Below, piece after piece: positions 21,668 to 32,837 of a stretch of DNA of 64,000 bases; the stretch's first letter is position 1, and the number at the start of each line of letters is the position of its first letter. Origin of the DNA: Craspedostauros australis (Eukaryota; Bacillariophyta; Bacillariophyceae; Mastogloiales; Achnanthaceae); assembly GCA_026770025.1 (NCBI GenBank), contig JAMXDE010000013.1:1302001-1366000 (forward strand), read 5' to 3'. The notes below the pieces were generated by a model. That model had not been told where the DNA came from. It ran no database searches and worked only from the letters and a program-made list of their open reading frames with translations. A program made the position numbers and the translations under genes.

Positions 21668-22525
21668 TTGTGCTCCCAATTGCTCGATCTTCCTGTTGTT
21701 GTTGCCACTGCTGCTGCTGTTGCTGCTGCTGCTGTGCGTTTTGTGTGTGTTGCGTGATTATTGTTGATGAACGCTCTGTGCGTAGCTCTTATGCAGTCAT
21801 AGTAGTACGTACCCTACAAGTACCAATACCCACAGACACACAAACTCGCCACACTTTCCTGGTTGGAGAATCGTCTCGTGGCAAACGCTCGGTCATCGAA
21901 CGGTATTCCACCATGGTCGATCCGTTGGTCTGTTCGCTGATTTTCGTCGTTCATCCTTGTTCTGAGCAGTCCAATCAGTCAACCGTCGCGTGTAAACGTG
22001 TCTCAAATGCGAAATGAGTCCCATCAAAGCCAAAGCACACACACGACTCACACACAAACAAACGAACAAGAACTTCGTTTCTTGTCGCATGCCGACCACA
22101 CACGAAAAATCAAGGAAACAGGGTACGCTCACAATACAAACCGCTCCGCTTTTCCAACCACAATCAACCACACAAGACGCCTCTCACAGCGTGGAAGAAG
22201 ACGCAAGAGGATGAGATGGTGTGATGAGTCGCCAATACTCGTAGCGTGACTTCCACCGCAGTCTTTCTGCGTGCGATGCCCGTCACCTTCATCTGCCCAT
22301 CTATCACATCGAATCCCGTACTATTCTGTGCTCACAAATGCGGACGACTCCTGAACTGGCCACACAGACACCAAAGAAGCGCACTCACACTCAGACTCGC
22401 AAGCACAATCACAAAAGCGAGAATCACAAGACACTGCACGAACATTTGCCAATTACCAATTATCACACACTGTGATACCATCTGTATCTCCCACAGGAAC
22501 GATTCCCCAAAACACGGCAGCCAGC
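21668..22525. other. Intergenic, divergent promoters
   Basis: 860 bases between the SDF2-like gene and the next plus-strand gene. A CTG-rich run lies near 21707-21737 in the SDF2-like 5' flank. No gene is recognised. Confidence 0.5.
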
Positions 22526-23479
22526 ATGCGTATCAATATCACCACAGGCAAGACCAAGATGACCGTGAGAAACGAGGGGACAGATCAACGCAAAGATGCT
22601 GCCGTCCTCCGTCCCAACGACAGCGGGGATGTCTTCGAAGCCATTTCACTGGACGATTCGTCCATCGGCGACGTCGCCCCCCGCATCCCCCATCGTAAGT
22701 CCAGCGCTCGGGGTCTCACGTTCCAAGCCCCGGCGTGCTTGTACTGCGGAGAGATATCGACGATGACGGAGCAAGCTTTCGGTACGGTCCGCGTGGACGA
22801 ATTGGAACGAGGCGATGGCCTGGTGGTCTTCGAGGCCGATCAAGCCGAAGGCGATCATGATGCTGACAGCGATGGTAGCGACGGCGGCGGAGATTTGCAC
22901 TCGGTGCTGAAATTGCTGATCCGACGCGAAATCGTCGTTCTCCGATCTGTGGGTCGATTGGTCACCTTCGGAGGATTGATCGTCGTCGAGGACACGATCG
23001 GCGATGCCACCAAGGCAAGAGACTTGACGCAAGGCCACCACTCCACCAAGCCGAACATCTGGGCCATCCATTTCGACCACGAGACGGACGCGTGCTGCTT
23101 CGAGCATCTGCTGAACTGGTATGCCAACCACGACGACGACGGCAGTGATGACGACGAAGTGGTGGCCACCAGCGCCATCAACGACCTCCATGCTACCAAG
23201 ACCTCTGACGAAGATCTCGGCCATGGTGGCGAAGATAACCTCATGCCCAACGATGAGAATCGCAACCCTCAAGATGCCGGCCGTCGCGTCTGCATCGGTC
23301 GCCGCAACGGCTGCGTCGCGAAGTCTGGTGCCGGCCGCGCAGCCGCACAGAAGCATGGATTCGCTTCTATCTTCAATCCCAACGAGGGTCTGTTCCCCAT
23401 TTGGGAAGTCGGTTCGAGCAGTCAGTCATTCGATGATGACTCCGTCGCCGCATCCTCGCCATCTGATGGTGAGGAATGA
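22526..23479 (+). CDS. Unrecognised acidic protein
   Basis: The protein has 317 residues from the ATG at 22526; the frame extends upstream only through a GTG. The N-terminal part is polar (MRINITTGKTKMTVRNEG). A central segment at about 70-200 looks folded: APACLYCGEISTM, VLKLLIRREIVVLRSVGRL, NIWAIHFDHETDACCFEHLL. It is broken by acidic Gly/Asp loops (DHDADSDGSDGGGD). The C-terminal third is Asp/Asn-rich and ends in SSPSDGEE. There is one CxxC-like site (LYCGE has only one Cys, so it is not a zinc knuckle). No signal or membrane segment. Function unknown. Its last 58 bases overlap an opposite-strand open frame. Confidence 0.6.
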   Translation: MRINITTGKTKMTVRNEGTDQRKDAAVLRPNDSGDVFEAISLDDSSIGDVAPRIPHRKSSARGLTFQAPACLYCGEISTMTEQAFGTVRVDELERGDGLVVFEADQAEGDHDADSDGSDGGGDLHSVLKLLIRREIVVLRSVGRLVTFGGLIVVEDTIGDATKARDLTQGHHSTKPNIWAIHFDHETDACCFEHLLNWYANHDDDGSDDDEVVATSAINDLHATKTSDEDLGHGGEDNLMPNDENRNPQDAGRRVCIGRRNGCVAKSGAGRAAAQKHGFASIFNPNEGLFPIWEVGSSSQSFDDDSVAASSPSDGEE

Positions 23480-23733
23480 GACGATGGTTTTATCATCGAT
23501 GAGGGTTTGCAGCAGGTGTAGTCCAACCTCTTCACGATATCGGACTTCCATTGCTCATCGATTGCATGATAAACACATCTCCCCTTCAAGCCGGCCGCCA
23601 TCCGATCAGCGCACATGCGCTTCTTATAATCTGGATCCTCGAACACATCGCCATCGTTCTTGTCGAAGACGACTTCCTGACTGGTGACGACTGGCGAGTA
23701 CATCAAAGCTGATGCTTCCATGACCTTCTTCAT
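23422..23733 (-). CDS. Possible small protein or terminal exon
   Basis: A 103-residue frame with an ATG at 23733 and protein-like composition: SQEVVFDKNDGDVFEDPDYK and GRCVYHAIDEQWKSDIVKRL, then a Ser-rich tail antisense to the end of the neighbouring gene. It could be a small gene, a last exon of a spliced gene, or chance. No family is recognised. Confidence 0.35.
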   Translation of the reverse strand: MKKVMEASALMYSPVVTSQEVVFDKNDGDVFEDPDYKKRMCADRMAAGLKGRCVYHAIDEQWKSDIVKRLDYTCCKPSSMIKPSSHSSPSDGEDAATESSSND

Positions 23734-23924
23734 ACTATCTGTTCACATTCAAGACTTCGCGTTGTCTTGGCTCCGACGTACGAGTAATTCCGAAATAGTA
23801 CAGTAATCGATGTAACAACGATCTGAACACTCTTGACGCGTGTCGAACGCCCTGAAATGTGCACGTCATGGCACGACACAACGTAATACGAGTATGGCAT
23901 CGCCAATCATATCCTGCCTGACCG

Positions 23925-25118
23925 TCATGTTCCGACCAGAACATTGACGAAGATCTGCGAGAATACGTAGAACACGATGCTCGGATTGTCCGTTTTGCAA
24001 TATCTTTCCAAGATCGTTGCATACAGATAAGCGGGCGTCGTCGACAGTTCTTCCAGCAGTTGCTTTCGATTCAGATCATTTAGCTGCGTGCAGAGACCCA
24101 AGACTTCTTCGGTCGAGTAAGGAAGACCGTCAATTTCAACATCGATGATCGAGTGGTTGTTGTCGAGCAACCGCCGTGCCAGCATCAGCAACTCTGGATC
24201 ATCGTCCATGGGCAGAAGATCGAGGAGCGCGTCATTCTGATGCTTCCTCCCATCCAGCCCGACGGATTTTATCCGCTGGAACGGCTGCAGGAGGATCCGA
24301 AGCGTGGCCCTCATGTCTTCTATGGAAAGATGGTAGTTCCCCAGCACGAGCATCTCCAGCGAAGCCATCTCTTGCCGATCCTTCAATGATCCTTCGATGG
24401 CGACGAAATGCTCCGCCTGCAATCCCAACCACACCAGGCTCACCGTCTTGAGAGACGGTGCCAGGCGCAGGAAGAATGCCCGAACGCATTCCACGCTGAC
24501 AAAAGACTCCACCTCCAACGATTTGTTCTGCACCGAGGATAGGTGCAACGTCTCCAAATTGGCAAGCTCGGGGATCATGTCCAGCAGTGGATCCAGCAGG
24601 GTGTCATTGTATCGTTGCACCGACACGATGAAGCAATCATCCAGGATGATATCCACCAAGTTCGGGCAGGTCCACAGCGCCTCCGCGAATCGTGCCACTT
24701 CGGTCTCGCTACAAAAGGTGAGACATGAATGGCATTGCAAGCTGATGAGGTGCGTGTTGTCGAGAAACAGCGGACTGATCCGTCCGGGTCTCACCATGCC
24801 CGCCATGCAAGGCTGGATGGACAGCGTTTCCATCGCGAGTTGCCCGACCTGCTGCAGCAACCGGACGAAGTCTTGACGCGAGAGATGCTGTCGGATGCGC
24901 CGCAACGGAAAGAAGGACTCGCGGATGATGACATGCCGCACGGTGGTGTTGGCTTGCAGGGCATAGAGGATGTCATCGAGTTCGTGCGGCTCGCATTCTG
25001 CGGTGAGGGCCATGGTGGTGAGATTCGGATCGTTGTGGTAAAGGCAGCTCGCCAGGCTCTCCAGGCTGTACCGTCTGGATGAGTCGAACGAACCGTCCGA
25101 AGTCATGTGACCGCTCAT
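23925..25118 (-). CDS. LRR/RNI-like repeat protein
   Basis: The protein has 397 residues from the ATG at 25118 (a TTG two codons upstream is rejected). It has leucine-rich periodicity of the ribonuclease-inhibitor type: DDILYALQANTTVRHVII, NTHLISLQCHSCLTF, CPNLVDIILDDCF, LANLETLHLSSV, PSLKTVSLVWLGL and MASLEMLVLGNYHLS. Spacing is irregular, as is usual in diatom RNI families. The C-terminal 90 residues are helical (LNDLNRKQLLEELSTTPAYL) and end in VFYVFSQIFVNVLVGT. No F-box, kinase, signal peptide or clear membrane helix is seen. A protein-binding scaffold is the likely role; partners are unknown. Confidence 0.72.
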   Translation of the reverse strand: MSGHMTSDGSFDSSRRYSLESLASCLYHNDPNLTTMALTAECEPHELDDILYALQANTTVRHVIIRESFFPLRRIRQHLSRQDFVRLLQQVGQLAMETLSIQPCMAGMVRPGRISPLFLDNTHLISLQCHSCLTFCSETEVARFAEALWTCPNLVDIILDDCFIVSVQRYNDTLLDPLLDMIPELANLETLHLSSVQNKSLEVESFVSVECVRAFFLRLAPSLKTVSLVWLGLQAEHFVAIEGSLKDRQEMASLEMLVLGNYHLSIEDMRATLRILLQPFQRIKSVGLDGRKHQNDALLDLLPMDDDPELLMLARRLLDNNHSIIDVEIDGLPYSTEEVLGLCTQLNDLNRKQLLEELSTTPAYLYATILERYCKTDNPSIVFYVFSQIFVNVLVGT

Positions 25119-25651
25119 GGTCAACCCCGATCTTTCACTTCGCCAGCGTGTGTACTAGCAGTTGTACCTAGGCGGGTGTGGGTGTGGGTGAGGAGTTGGA
25201 GGGTGTTGTGTTGTTACTCATGTGTGTGGAGGCAGCTGTAACAGTAGCCTTGTAGTCGTACCACACGGCTGTGACCAACACCGCCGCCAGGCAAGCAACA
25301 GAAATCCACGTGTGCAGTGACACAAAGATACGATTTGTGGCTTGCGATGACTCGTGAATCAGAACGCAGCTACCAACCGTGACTCGCTGTCCCAAGGAAA
25401 GAAGAGGGAAACGAAATTGAAAATCTTTGAGATGACCAAGCGCAATCACGTCGAAGCCAACGCCCAGGTTGGGTTCATGGTGGAATGAATCATAATTTTA
25501 TATGCACGAGCATGGTGCTCACAGAGTAATGGATAACTGGAGTTCGTATGGATATGCATTAGCATTTGCTATAATATTTTTCCTGCGTGTGGATCTTGAG
25601 AACCGTCTATGAACTGTTGGTGGATGGTCCACACACGCATTTCCAGCAGAG
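25119..25651. other. Intergenic between minus-strand genes
   Basis: This contains a 93-codon open frame (25168-25449 minus) with one hydrophobic stretch but only a GTG start. It is left unannotated. Otherwise nothing is seen. Confidence 0.45.
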
Positions 25652-26799
25652 TCACGGATCGGGAAGAAGCAGGGAGACGCCCAGAGAAAGCGCTAGAATC
25701 ATGTTCGTGAATGATATGCGCTGCGGACAACCCGATTCTCCATCTGTGGGTTGCGCTGTGGGTTGCGCTGTGGGCTGTTGCGTTGGCTGCATAGTGGTCG
25801 TCGGCATTGCCGTTGGAGATGCTGATAAGCCCGTCGGTGCGCTTGTGGGTGCCTCCGACGGTTCCACCCCAATCTGCGAATTGTACATGTTCGCCAGCTG
25901 GACCAAGTTGCCCTCGCTCCAGAAATCCACGGAGATGAAGTTCGGCAGCTTTTGCCCGTGACGCGATTGGCATGCCTTGACCAACCGATCAGCGAATTCA
26001 ACCGTGTTGATGATTTTGGCGTCATCCTGAGATGGTTGGAACTGGCCAAATATTGTGTCCAGAGTCACGAAATTGTTGATGAACAGCCAATCCCCGTTCG
26101 AGGATTGCCCGCGATCGACCGGGCAGTTGCCATCGATGATCACGGTTTCGATCTCCTCCTGATCCTTGAATGAAAACTCTGTCTCCATGGTGTAGTCGTA
26201 CAGATAATGGATGCCATCTGGGTGTACACCATCACCTGTTGGGCCACGGTGATAGAATAGGATGACTTGCTTGCCGTCATTCAACAGCGTTCCTAACTTG
26301 GGCCAATCGGTCGGCGACGTGGGAGGGTCCATGCCATCCTCAGGATGATGGTACAATCGCGCCGCAAAGCCATCGCCAACACCGTTGACGATGCTCTCCA
26401 CATCCAGCAGGGTGACGGGGCCGCCTGCTTCTCCGTTCAATTCCAGGTTGAGCACGACCAATTCTCCTGGATTCGCGATGAGCCAACTGTTGAGGAGCTG
26501 CAACGTGCTGACCGGATTGCGGCCTCCAATGCCGCAACCGACAGCGCTCGAACCATGGCACAGCAGCAACCCGTCGTCGCAGTTGCACACATCCAGAGAC
26601 AGCCCACGATATCCTCTCTCCAAGGCGTCGTTGAACGGATCGTTCATATGATTCGCCGCGAAAGTGAAACCGTGATTGGGTGACGACATCGCATTGTGGA
26701 TCATCGGCATCATGATCTCGTTTACCGAGACGTTGCAGAGGTTCGAGAAGCCATTGCATGTGGTGATGGAAGCGTCGTTGGCTGTGGCTTGCCCCATCA

Positions 26800-26830
<31 letters not shown>

Positions 26831-26932
26831 GAACGTCGGGGATGTCGGGAATGTCATGGTCGACGCGAGCAGCACCGTGACGAACGAAAGCAACGTGCTC
26901 GTACGAGTAGAGCAGAACATCTTCATTGTCAT
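25652..26932 (-). CDS. Secreted PLC-X-like phosphodiesterase, possibly GPI-anchored
   Basis: The protein has 426 residues with an ATG at 26932. A signal peptide (STLLSFVTVLLASTM) is followed by a run of ten Thr coded by an ACG/GTC-type repeat (about 26798-26831). The PLC-like TIM-barrel domain spans about 55-350: MPMIHNAMSS with candidate catalytic H79, GYRGLSLDVCNC, LLLCHGSS with H126, NPGELVVLNLELNGEAGG and QVILFYHRG. These are the blocks of PI-PLC X-domain proteins that cut phosphoinositide or GPI-like bonds without calcium. A Pro/Thr/Gln stalk (TTTMQPTQQPTAQPTAQPT) leads to a hydrophobic end (FTNMILALSLGVSLLLPDP), which could be a GPI-attachment signal. The true substrate is unknown. Similar secreted copies are common in diatoms and oomycetes. 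Confidence 0.8.
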
Positions 26933-29310
26933 CCTTGTACTTTGATGCAGTCGCAGGCTGCGTTTCGCGCGCTTTGAGAAGCGGATATGGCACTACGCGT
27001 GCTATATTATGAGGGGCTGGCTGATCTCCTACCCACTACTCGTAGGTAAGGCGTCTGTGCTCTACTCTGCACTTGAGATGGTCCCACAAGCATTCGTGTG
27101 GCACATGCAAGTCGCTGGAGGAGAACGCGCACAGCAAGGCGCCTTGTCTCAGGACATCACCAGATCTCGTTTCGCTTTCGCCATTTCTTCATACAATTTT
27201 TGTTTTTGCGCGTTTGTGCCATTGTCATTCTTTGCCCGTCGTCGCAGATTGATGCGCTCCCGAATCTTCTTTCACAGTCAAAATCACAACCTCAACATGA
27301 CAGTTCGATCAAGCTACAAACGGTCATATCTGACCAAAGCTCCGAACGGTCACTGACAAACGCGATCAGATTTTCGTCGAAGGCCATTCTTCGTTTCGGT
27401 GTGAAACACGAATGTGGATGCGAAAGGACTAAGGCAAACCTGTGGCCCACAATCCTTGTTGCTGGTTTGGAACTGCAGCAGTTGGCCTCGGATCGCATCA
27501 AGACCTGCAACGAGGACGAGTCATTCCATTCCCTTCACACTTGCCATACGTTCACTATGCTCGAAGATGCACATTCCAAGTACGCGCTCTGCGGTCATCA
27601 TTGTGTTTGGTTTTGCTTCATCTGTTGCCATGGCGCCAGACATCGTTCCTCGGGCGTGAAAGTTCCTTGTCGACGCCGAATTGCGTGTTGGGTGTTGCCA
27701 ACGTTCCCATTGCTCTGCGAACGCTTTCATCCAGCCGAGGAAGTCGACGCTGACAGAAAATGAAAGCCAACCAAGGAGATTCGCGTTTTCGTTGTAGCGG
27801 CTCTGTCCTCGCACGACGCGAATGGCTCATCCACAAACTATTCCACTCAACCCTCCACCGTGATTCGCACCTCGGTTGGTCTCGGCACTTGGAGCAACGT
27901 GTATGCGGATTGCCCAACGACGATAGTGCAGACCACTGCGGGTGGCACCGAGAAAGAGAGATCCGATCTACTCCAGAGTAAGAGAGAGAGAGAGAGAGTG
28001 TGTGTGTGTGTGCTCCGCAGAGTACTCCGTGCCACCTGTTGGAACAGCGGAACAAACGCCTGGTGTGCGAGCTCTTGCTTGTGTGACCTATGAACCAAAG
28101 AGTTGTAACACGCACATGCCACACTTCCACGAGAAGCGATGGCCGTTGGGCAAGACTGCTTGCGCCTTGGGGAAAGTTGCAAGACCACGAAACGATGCGG
28201 ATACGTGGTATTCTGACGCGCACCATCGTCTGCGATGTCGCGGCTGTTCTTTGCAGAAAACTCCATGAAATCACATCGTCATCATTTTTGCAACATCGCC
28301 CAATACACAGAAAGTCCATTGATCTCAATCGCCGCCATTGAAGAACACACGACTATCACAAATATCCCCTTGGGCGCAAACTACCATCATTCATGTGTTC
28401 GCGTGTGGCTCGTGTGAGATACATTCGCTGGTGGAAGGAATGGTGGCGGGCCCGAATTCAACAATGGCGAACGAAGTCATCATCCTTCGTGCCTAATCGT
28501 AGTCTTCTCTACCAACAAGCACAGAACACTCATGTCCACGAGAGTCTTGGAAGGGAGACATCGCCTATTCTGTACATTTATTCGCGAATGGGGAGAACGC
28601 AGAAGCGTATTGCGCACAAACGATACTTATTGCGCGAGGATTTGTGAGTAAAGGAGACATCAAGCTCACTCATCGCCGCCACAAGTACCACAAAAGCCCA
28701 ATCCTGTCTCTTCGGAATGTGATCACAGAGTCATCGTTCTCCACGGGCGGCGAAGGAAGGAGCCTCATCCCTCACTGAGAGGTCTCGTGCGCCCGTACCT
28801 CCTCTTCACCGACATCGTGCTCCCAAAAACGGATTCGAAGGCGTTGCGCATGTTGCCCAAATCAAACACCACCACCGTCCATTCGACACATGAAGTGACA
28901 ACCTACGAGCTGCGCGTGCAAGTATGGGACGGAGATGCCCTTGATGTTTCTGTCTCGCTGGTTGCGCGAGCACAACAATGGTATCGATGCGAGGCGAAAA
29001 ACCAAGAAGCAGAGCCACCACCAATGTTCCAGCATTTCCGTTTCTTTGCTCACTCTTCTCCTCATTCTTTGCACACATCATCCATGGCATTATCGGACCA
29101 GTACTAACACCACACCCCTCCCAAAAGCCAGCAGCAGTATAATCGAGTATAATCCACACGTACCATAGTGCTCTTACCACGCCACACTTCATTCCTTTCA
29201 AAGCAAGACGTGCGGGAAGAGCAAAGCAGTTCTGTTGGTCGGAGTGACAACCCCAACCTTCGCAACCCCCGCAACCCCAAGACAACAATCCTGGTACAAG
29301 ACGCCAAATC
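26933..29310. other. Intergenic, 2.4 kb, no gene recognised
   Basis: Open frames of 100-236 codons exist on both strands but lack coherent composition or motifs. A (GA)n(TG)n repeat lies at 27980-28012. The last part should hold the promoter of gene B. Unlike the introns, it shows no obvious similarity to the upstream region of gene A. Confidence 0.5.
27980..28012. repeat. (GA)n(TG)n compound microsatellite
   Basis: About nine GA units run directly into about seven TG units. Confidence 0.9.
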
Positions 29311-29675
29311 ATGAGTGCTGCGGCAATCAAGCCACCGAAGATGCAATCCGACGATGGTTCCACGACCAACGGCAGCACCCGCTACGGCGGCGACGAACGC
29401 GACGAGATCAAGGAGCTCCAGAAGCTATCTCAAAAGGAGACAAACCGAGTCCGGACTTGGCGCCTGTTCCTCTGCTTTGCCCTCTTGCTGGCCGCCATCT
29501 CCGTCACCATCGCAACCTACAAGCTCCTTCGTCGACAGGAACGGCTCAACTTTGAGCAGGCTGTAAGTTTGGAACAACCTTCAAGACAAGTGACGGCTGC
29601 CTCAACACTTGACGATTCTACCAAGTCGTGCCATACTCACTCTGACACACATGTATCTTCTTGTCAATGTATACT

Positions 29676-29703
29676 ATTCTATTCTATTCTATTCTATTCT
29701 ATT
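29676..29703. repeat. (ATTCT)n in intron 1 of copy B
   Basis: Five to six ATTCT units lie inside intron 1. The matching place in copy A has a short TATACTCTTATATTACG sequence, so the expansion is specific to copy B. Confidence 0.85.
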
Positions 29704-32178
29704 ACGTACTGCTCTAATTCTCACCGCCCCCGTCACGCGTGTGCCGATCCATCAGTTCACGCAATTCGCTCGCACCATCAAGAACTCGATGTTGCAAAAC
29801 CAGCGAGATATCAGAGAGTCCATGGATGGTTTGGGCAGGGCATGCTCATCGGATGCCGAGGCTACGAACGCAACCTGGCCATTTCATGTACTGCACAACT
29901 TCGAATCTCATGCTAGGACGGCCATTGACCACTCTGGCAGCGAGTTCTTTGCAGTTGGCAAGCTGGTGACGCACGACGAGAAGGACGATTGGCTGGATTT
30001 TGCATCACAGACCTACCGACAGATGGTCATCGACGGCCACATGCAGGACAAGGGCAACCTGGATCGACTCGTGGACAACGCTGCCGACTACAACAACTAC
30101 ATCTCTCAGCCTGGATCTCCCAGATTCACCCCGCAGGTAGATCTTGACTACTACTGGCCCATGTACGAGTTCTCGCCCCCGTACTTCTCGTATGGTGCGA
30201 TCAATTGGGACTTCAGATCGGTGCCAGTCTATGACGACATCCTCAAGACGATGCTCGTGCTCAAGAATGAGACCTTGAGCACGAAGGTCAAGGGATACAC
30301 GACTGTCGGCCTCTCCTTCACATACGAAGAGCACCAGCAGATGCACAGCCAGCTCCTCAATTCAGACAAGGACTTTCCGCATAGCTTCTTCTACCACCCA
30401 ATCCACAAGAAGACGGGAGACTACAATTCCAAGATTGTGGGTTTGATCGTCACGGCAGTTGCTTGGGATGCGGCCATGCGATTCCTTCTCCCCACCGGCG
30501 TTTCCGGCATCATCGCCATCCTGCGAAACACATGCGATCAAGCGTTTACGTACAGGATCATTGGCGCGGATGCCGTCTTCGTTGGCCCCGGTGATATCCA
30601 CCAGAACGAGTACTCCCATCTCAAGCATGAAGTCGACCTGGCAGTTCACACTCATCCAGACTTCACCACAGCACCCGGCCACTGCATGTACTCACTGGTA
30701 AGATATCATCTGAGGAAGTCATGGGTCTGTTTGCAGCTGCGATTGGTACTGGCATGACCTGTTGTTTGCTCTACTTCATCACAATTCTCACTCTGATATA
30801 CGTCGTTCGCTGTTCATCCATTCCTGCGCGCTCTTACATTGACAACGCCATCAACATTTGTCCTTGCAACACACTCCACTCTTGCACCTACACCTGCACC
30901 TGCATCTTTATCCTCGCCTTTACTCACATTGTGGCATGAATAGGATATCTTTCCATCGAAGGAATTCGAGGATGAATACACCACGGACACACCTGTCATC
31001 TACGCCACTGTAGTTGCCGTCACCTTCGTCGCGGTCATCCTCATCTTCTTCGTGTACGATCTCTTCGTCCAGAGACGCAACTGGAAGCTGATGGGACAAG
31101 CGGCACGATCCAACGCCATCGTCACGTCCCTCTTCCCAGGCAAGCTCCGAGACCAGATCATGGACCAAAGCCGAATGGACCAGAAGGAGTCACGAAGAGG
31201 AACGGCATCCGAAATGAAGTCCTTCCTGTCATTCGCCCTGAGCGAGGACAACGATTTCGTCAAGTTCGAATCACGGCCCCTGGCTGAGTTCTTCCTGGAG
31301 ACGACCATCATGTTCGCTGACATCACCGGCTTCACAGCATGGGCGTCCGTCCGCGAGCCAAGCCAAGTCTTCACTCTGTTGGAGACCGTGTACAGCTCCT
31401 TCGATCAGCTCGCGAAGCGCCGGCGCGTGTTCAAGGTGGAGACCGTCGGTGACTGCTACGTCGCAGTGACAGGATTGCCCGAGCCCACAGCAGATCATGC
31501 CATCTCCATGGCGAGATTCGCCCAGGACTGCCTCTGGAGCTTCAGTACCATGGTCCATCAGCTCGAAGTCATCCTTGGTCCTGACACAGCCGACCTGAGC
31601 ATCCGCATTGGGATCCACAGTGGGCCGGTGACTGCTGGTGTGCTGCGCGGTGAGCGCTCTCGCTTCCAACTCTTCGGAGACACGATGAACACAACAGCCC
31701 GACTGGAAAGCACGAGTATGAGAGGCAGGATTCAGGTGTCGAAGCAAACGGCCGAGCTCATCGCAAGGTCGGGAAAGCCTCATTGGCTGCAGAAGCGAGC
31801 TGACGCCGTGATGGCGAAGGGGAAGGGGGAGATGGAGACCTTCTGGCTCTCGCCTGGCAAGGGAAGCCCTGATGGCGAGACAGAGAGCGAGACAGACATG
31901 AATGCTCAAATCTTCGAGCTCGCCGATGCCATTCAGGGGAACAAGTCCATCAGTCTGGACTCAAGGATCGCTCGCCTCATCGACTGGAACGTCGAAACTT
32001 TGGTGCGGTTGCTGAAGCAAATCGTCGCAAGACGACGCGCGTCACACGCTTTCTCTTCGAAACCAAGTCACGTTGACCGCAGCATGTGTCTCAGTGTCGA
32101 TCACAGAGAAGGAGAAACCTTCCTCGACGAGGTGAAAGAGATCATCGAACTCCCTGAGTTCGACGCGGGTATTGCTCA

Positions 32179-32183
32179 GAGGG
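32179..32183. repeat. Target site duplication GAGGG, left
   Basis: GAGGG directly precedes the left LTR and recurs directly after the right LTR (39383-39387). Copy A has a single GAGGG at the matching place (cagagggagcag). Five bases is the usual copia duplication. Confidence 0.9.
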
Positions 32184-32813
32184 TGTTAGAACGTAATCGT
32201 AGATGGGTTTGAAGATACCGCACCGAGAACGTAGAGTGATCAAGTCGTTGTTGTTGGTGAGGAGAGTGTTGGTTTACTGTGTTATTCGTATGGTAGTTGG
32301 AATGCTGTCGAGCTCACAAGATTGTCTTCTTGGAACTGTGAGCATGAGAGAGGCATGACATGATCTCATGCAATTGCAAGTAAAAATAACACGGAGACAA
32401 CACGACAAATGTGCGTGTTACTGCGTGAAGATGAGGTGCAAAAGTCAATGAACAAAACACCGCGATAGCCCGTGTTGTAAATTACGTCTTCTCACGATGT
32501 TGCTAGTAGTACGATCACACGATTGATCGTATTCACTTGAGAAGGTCAGGGCAAGATTCGCACGTGTCACACCCAAGATCCAAGTCTGTCCTGATTGGGC
32601 AGATTGGCTCATCTTGGCAAGAAATCAATTTCCACGACATTTTTGGATCTGTGATTGAGGGAAAACGATTCTTGCGACGCGAAATGCGACACAAATCTGA
32701 CACAACGGATTTTCGACCAAAATTTCCGTTCGGAACGGAAAAGGTAAGAAAAGTGAAGATTTCTGATTGGTCGACGGGTGTCGCTATTGTTAGAGATTTA
32801 GCGTGCGCTAATA
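32184..32813 (-). repeat. 3' LTR of the copia element
   Basis: 630 bases, matching the LTR at 38753-39382 along its whole length by eye. It is the 3' LTR because the element reads on the minus strand. Confidence 0.93.
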
Positions 32814-32837
32814 CTCCCCAAAGCGTGTCCCGGACAT

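Noticed and set aside
25168-25449. 93-codon minus-strand frame with a hydrophobic helix
   Set aside because: Only a GTG start, no homology sensed and no splice partner identified; could be an exon but support is too weak.
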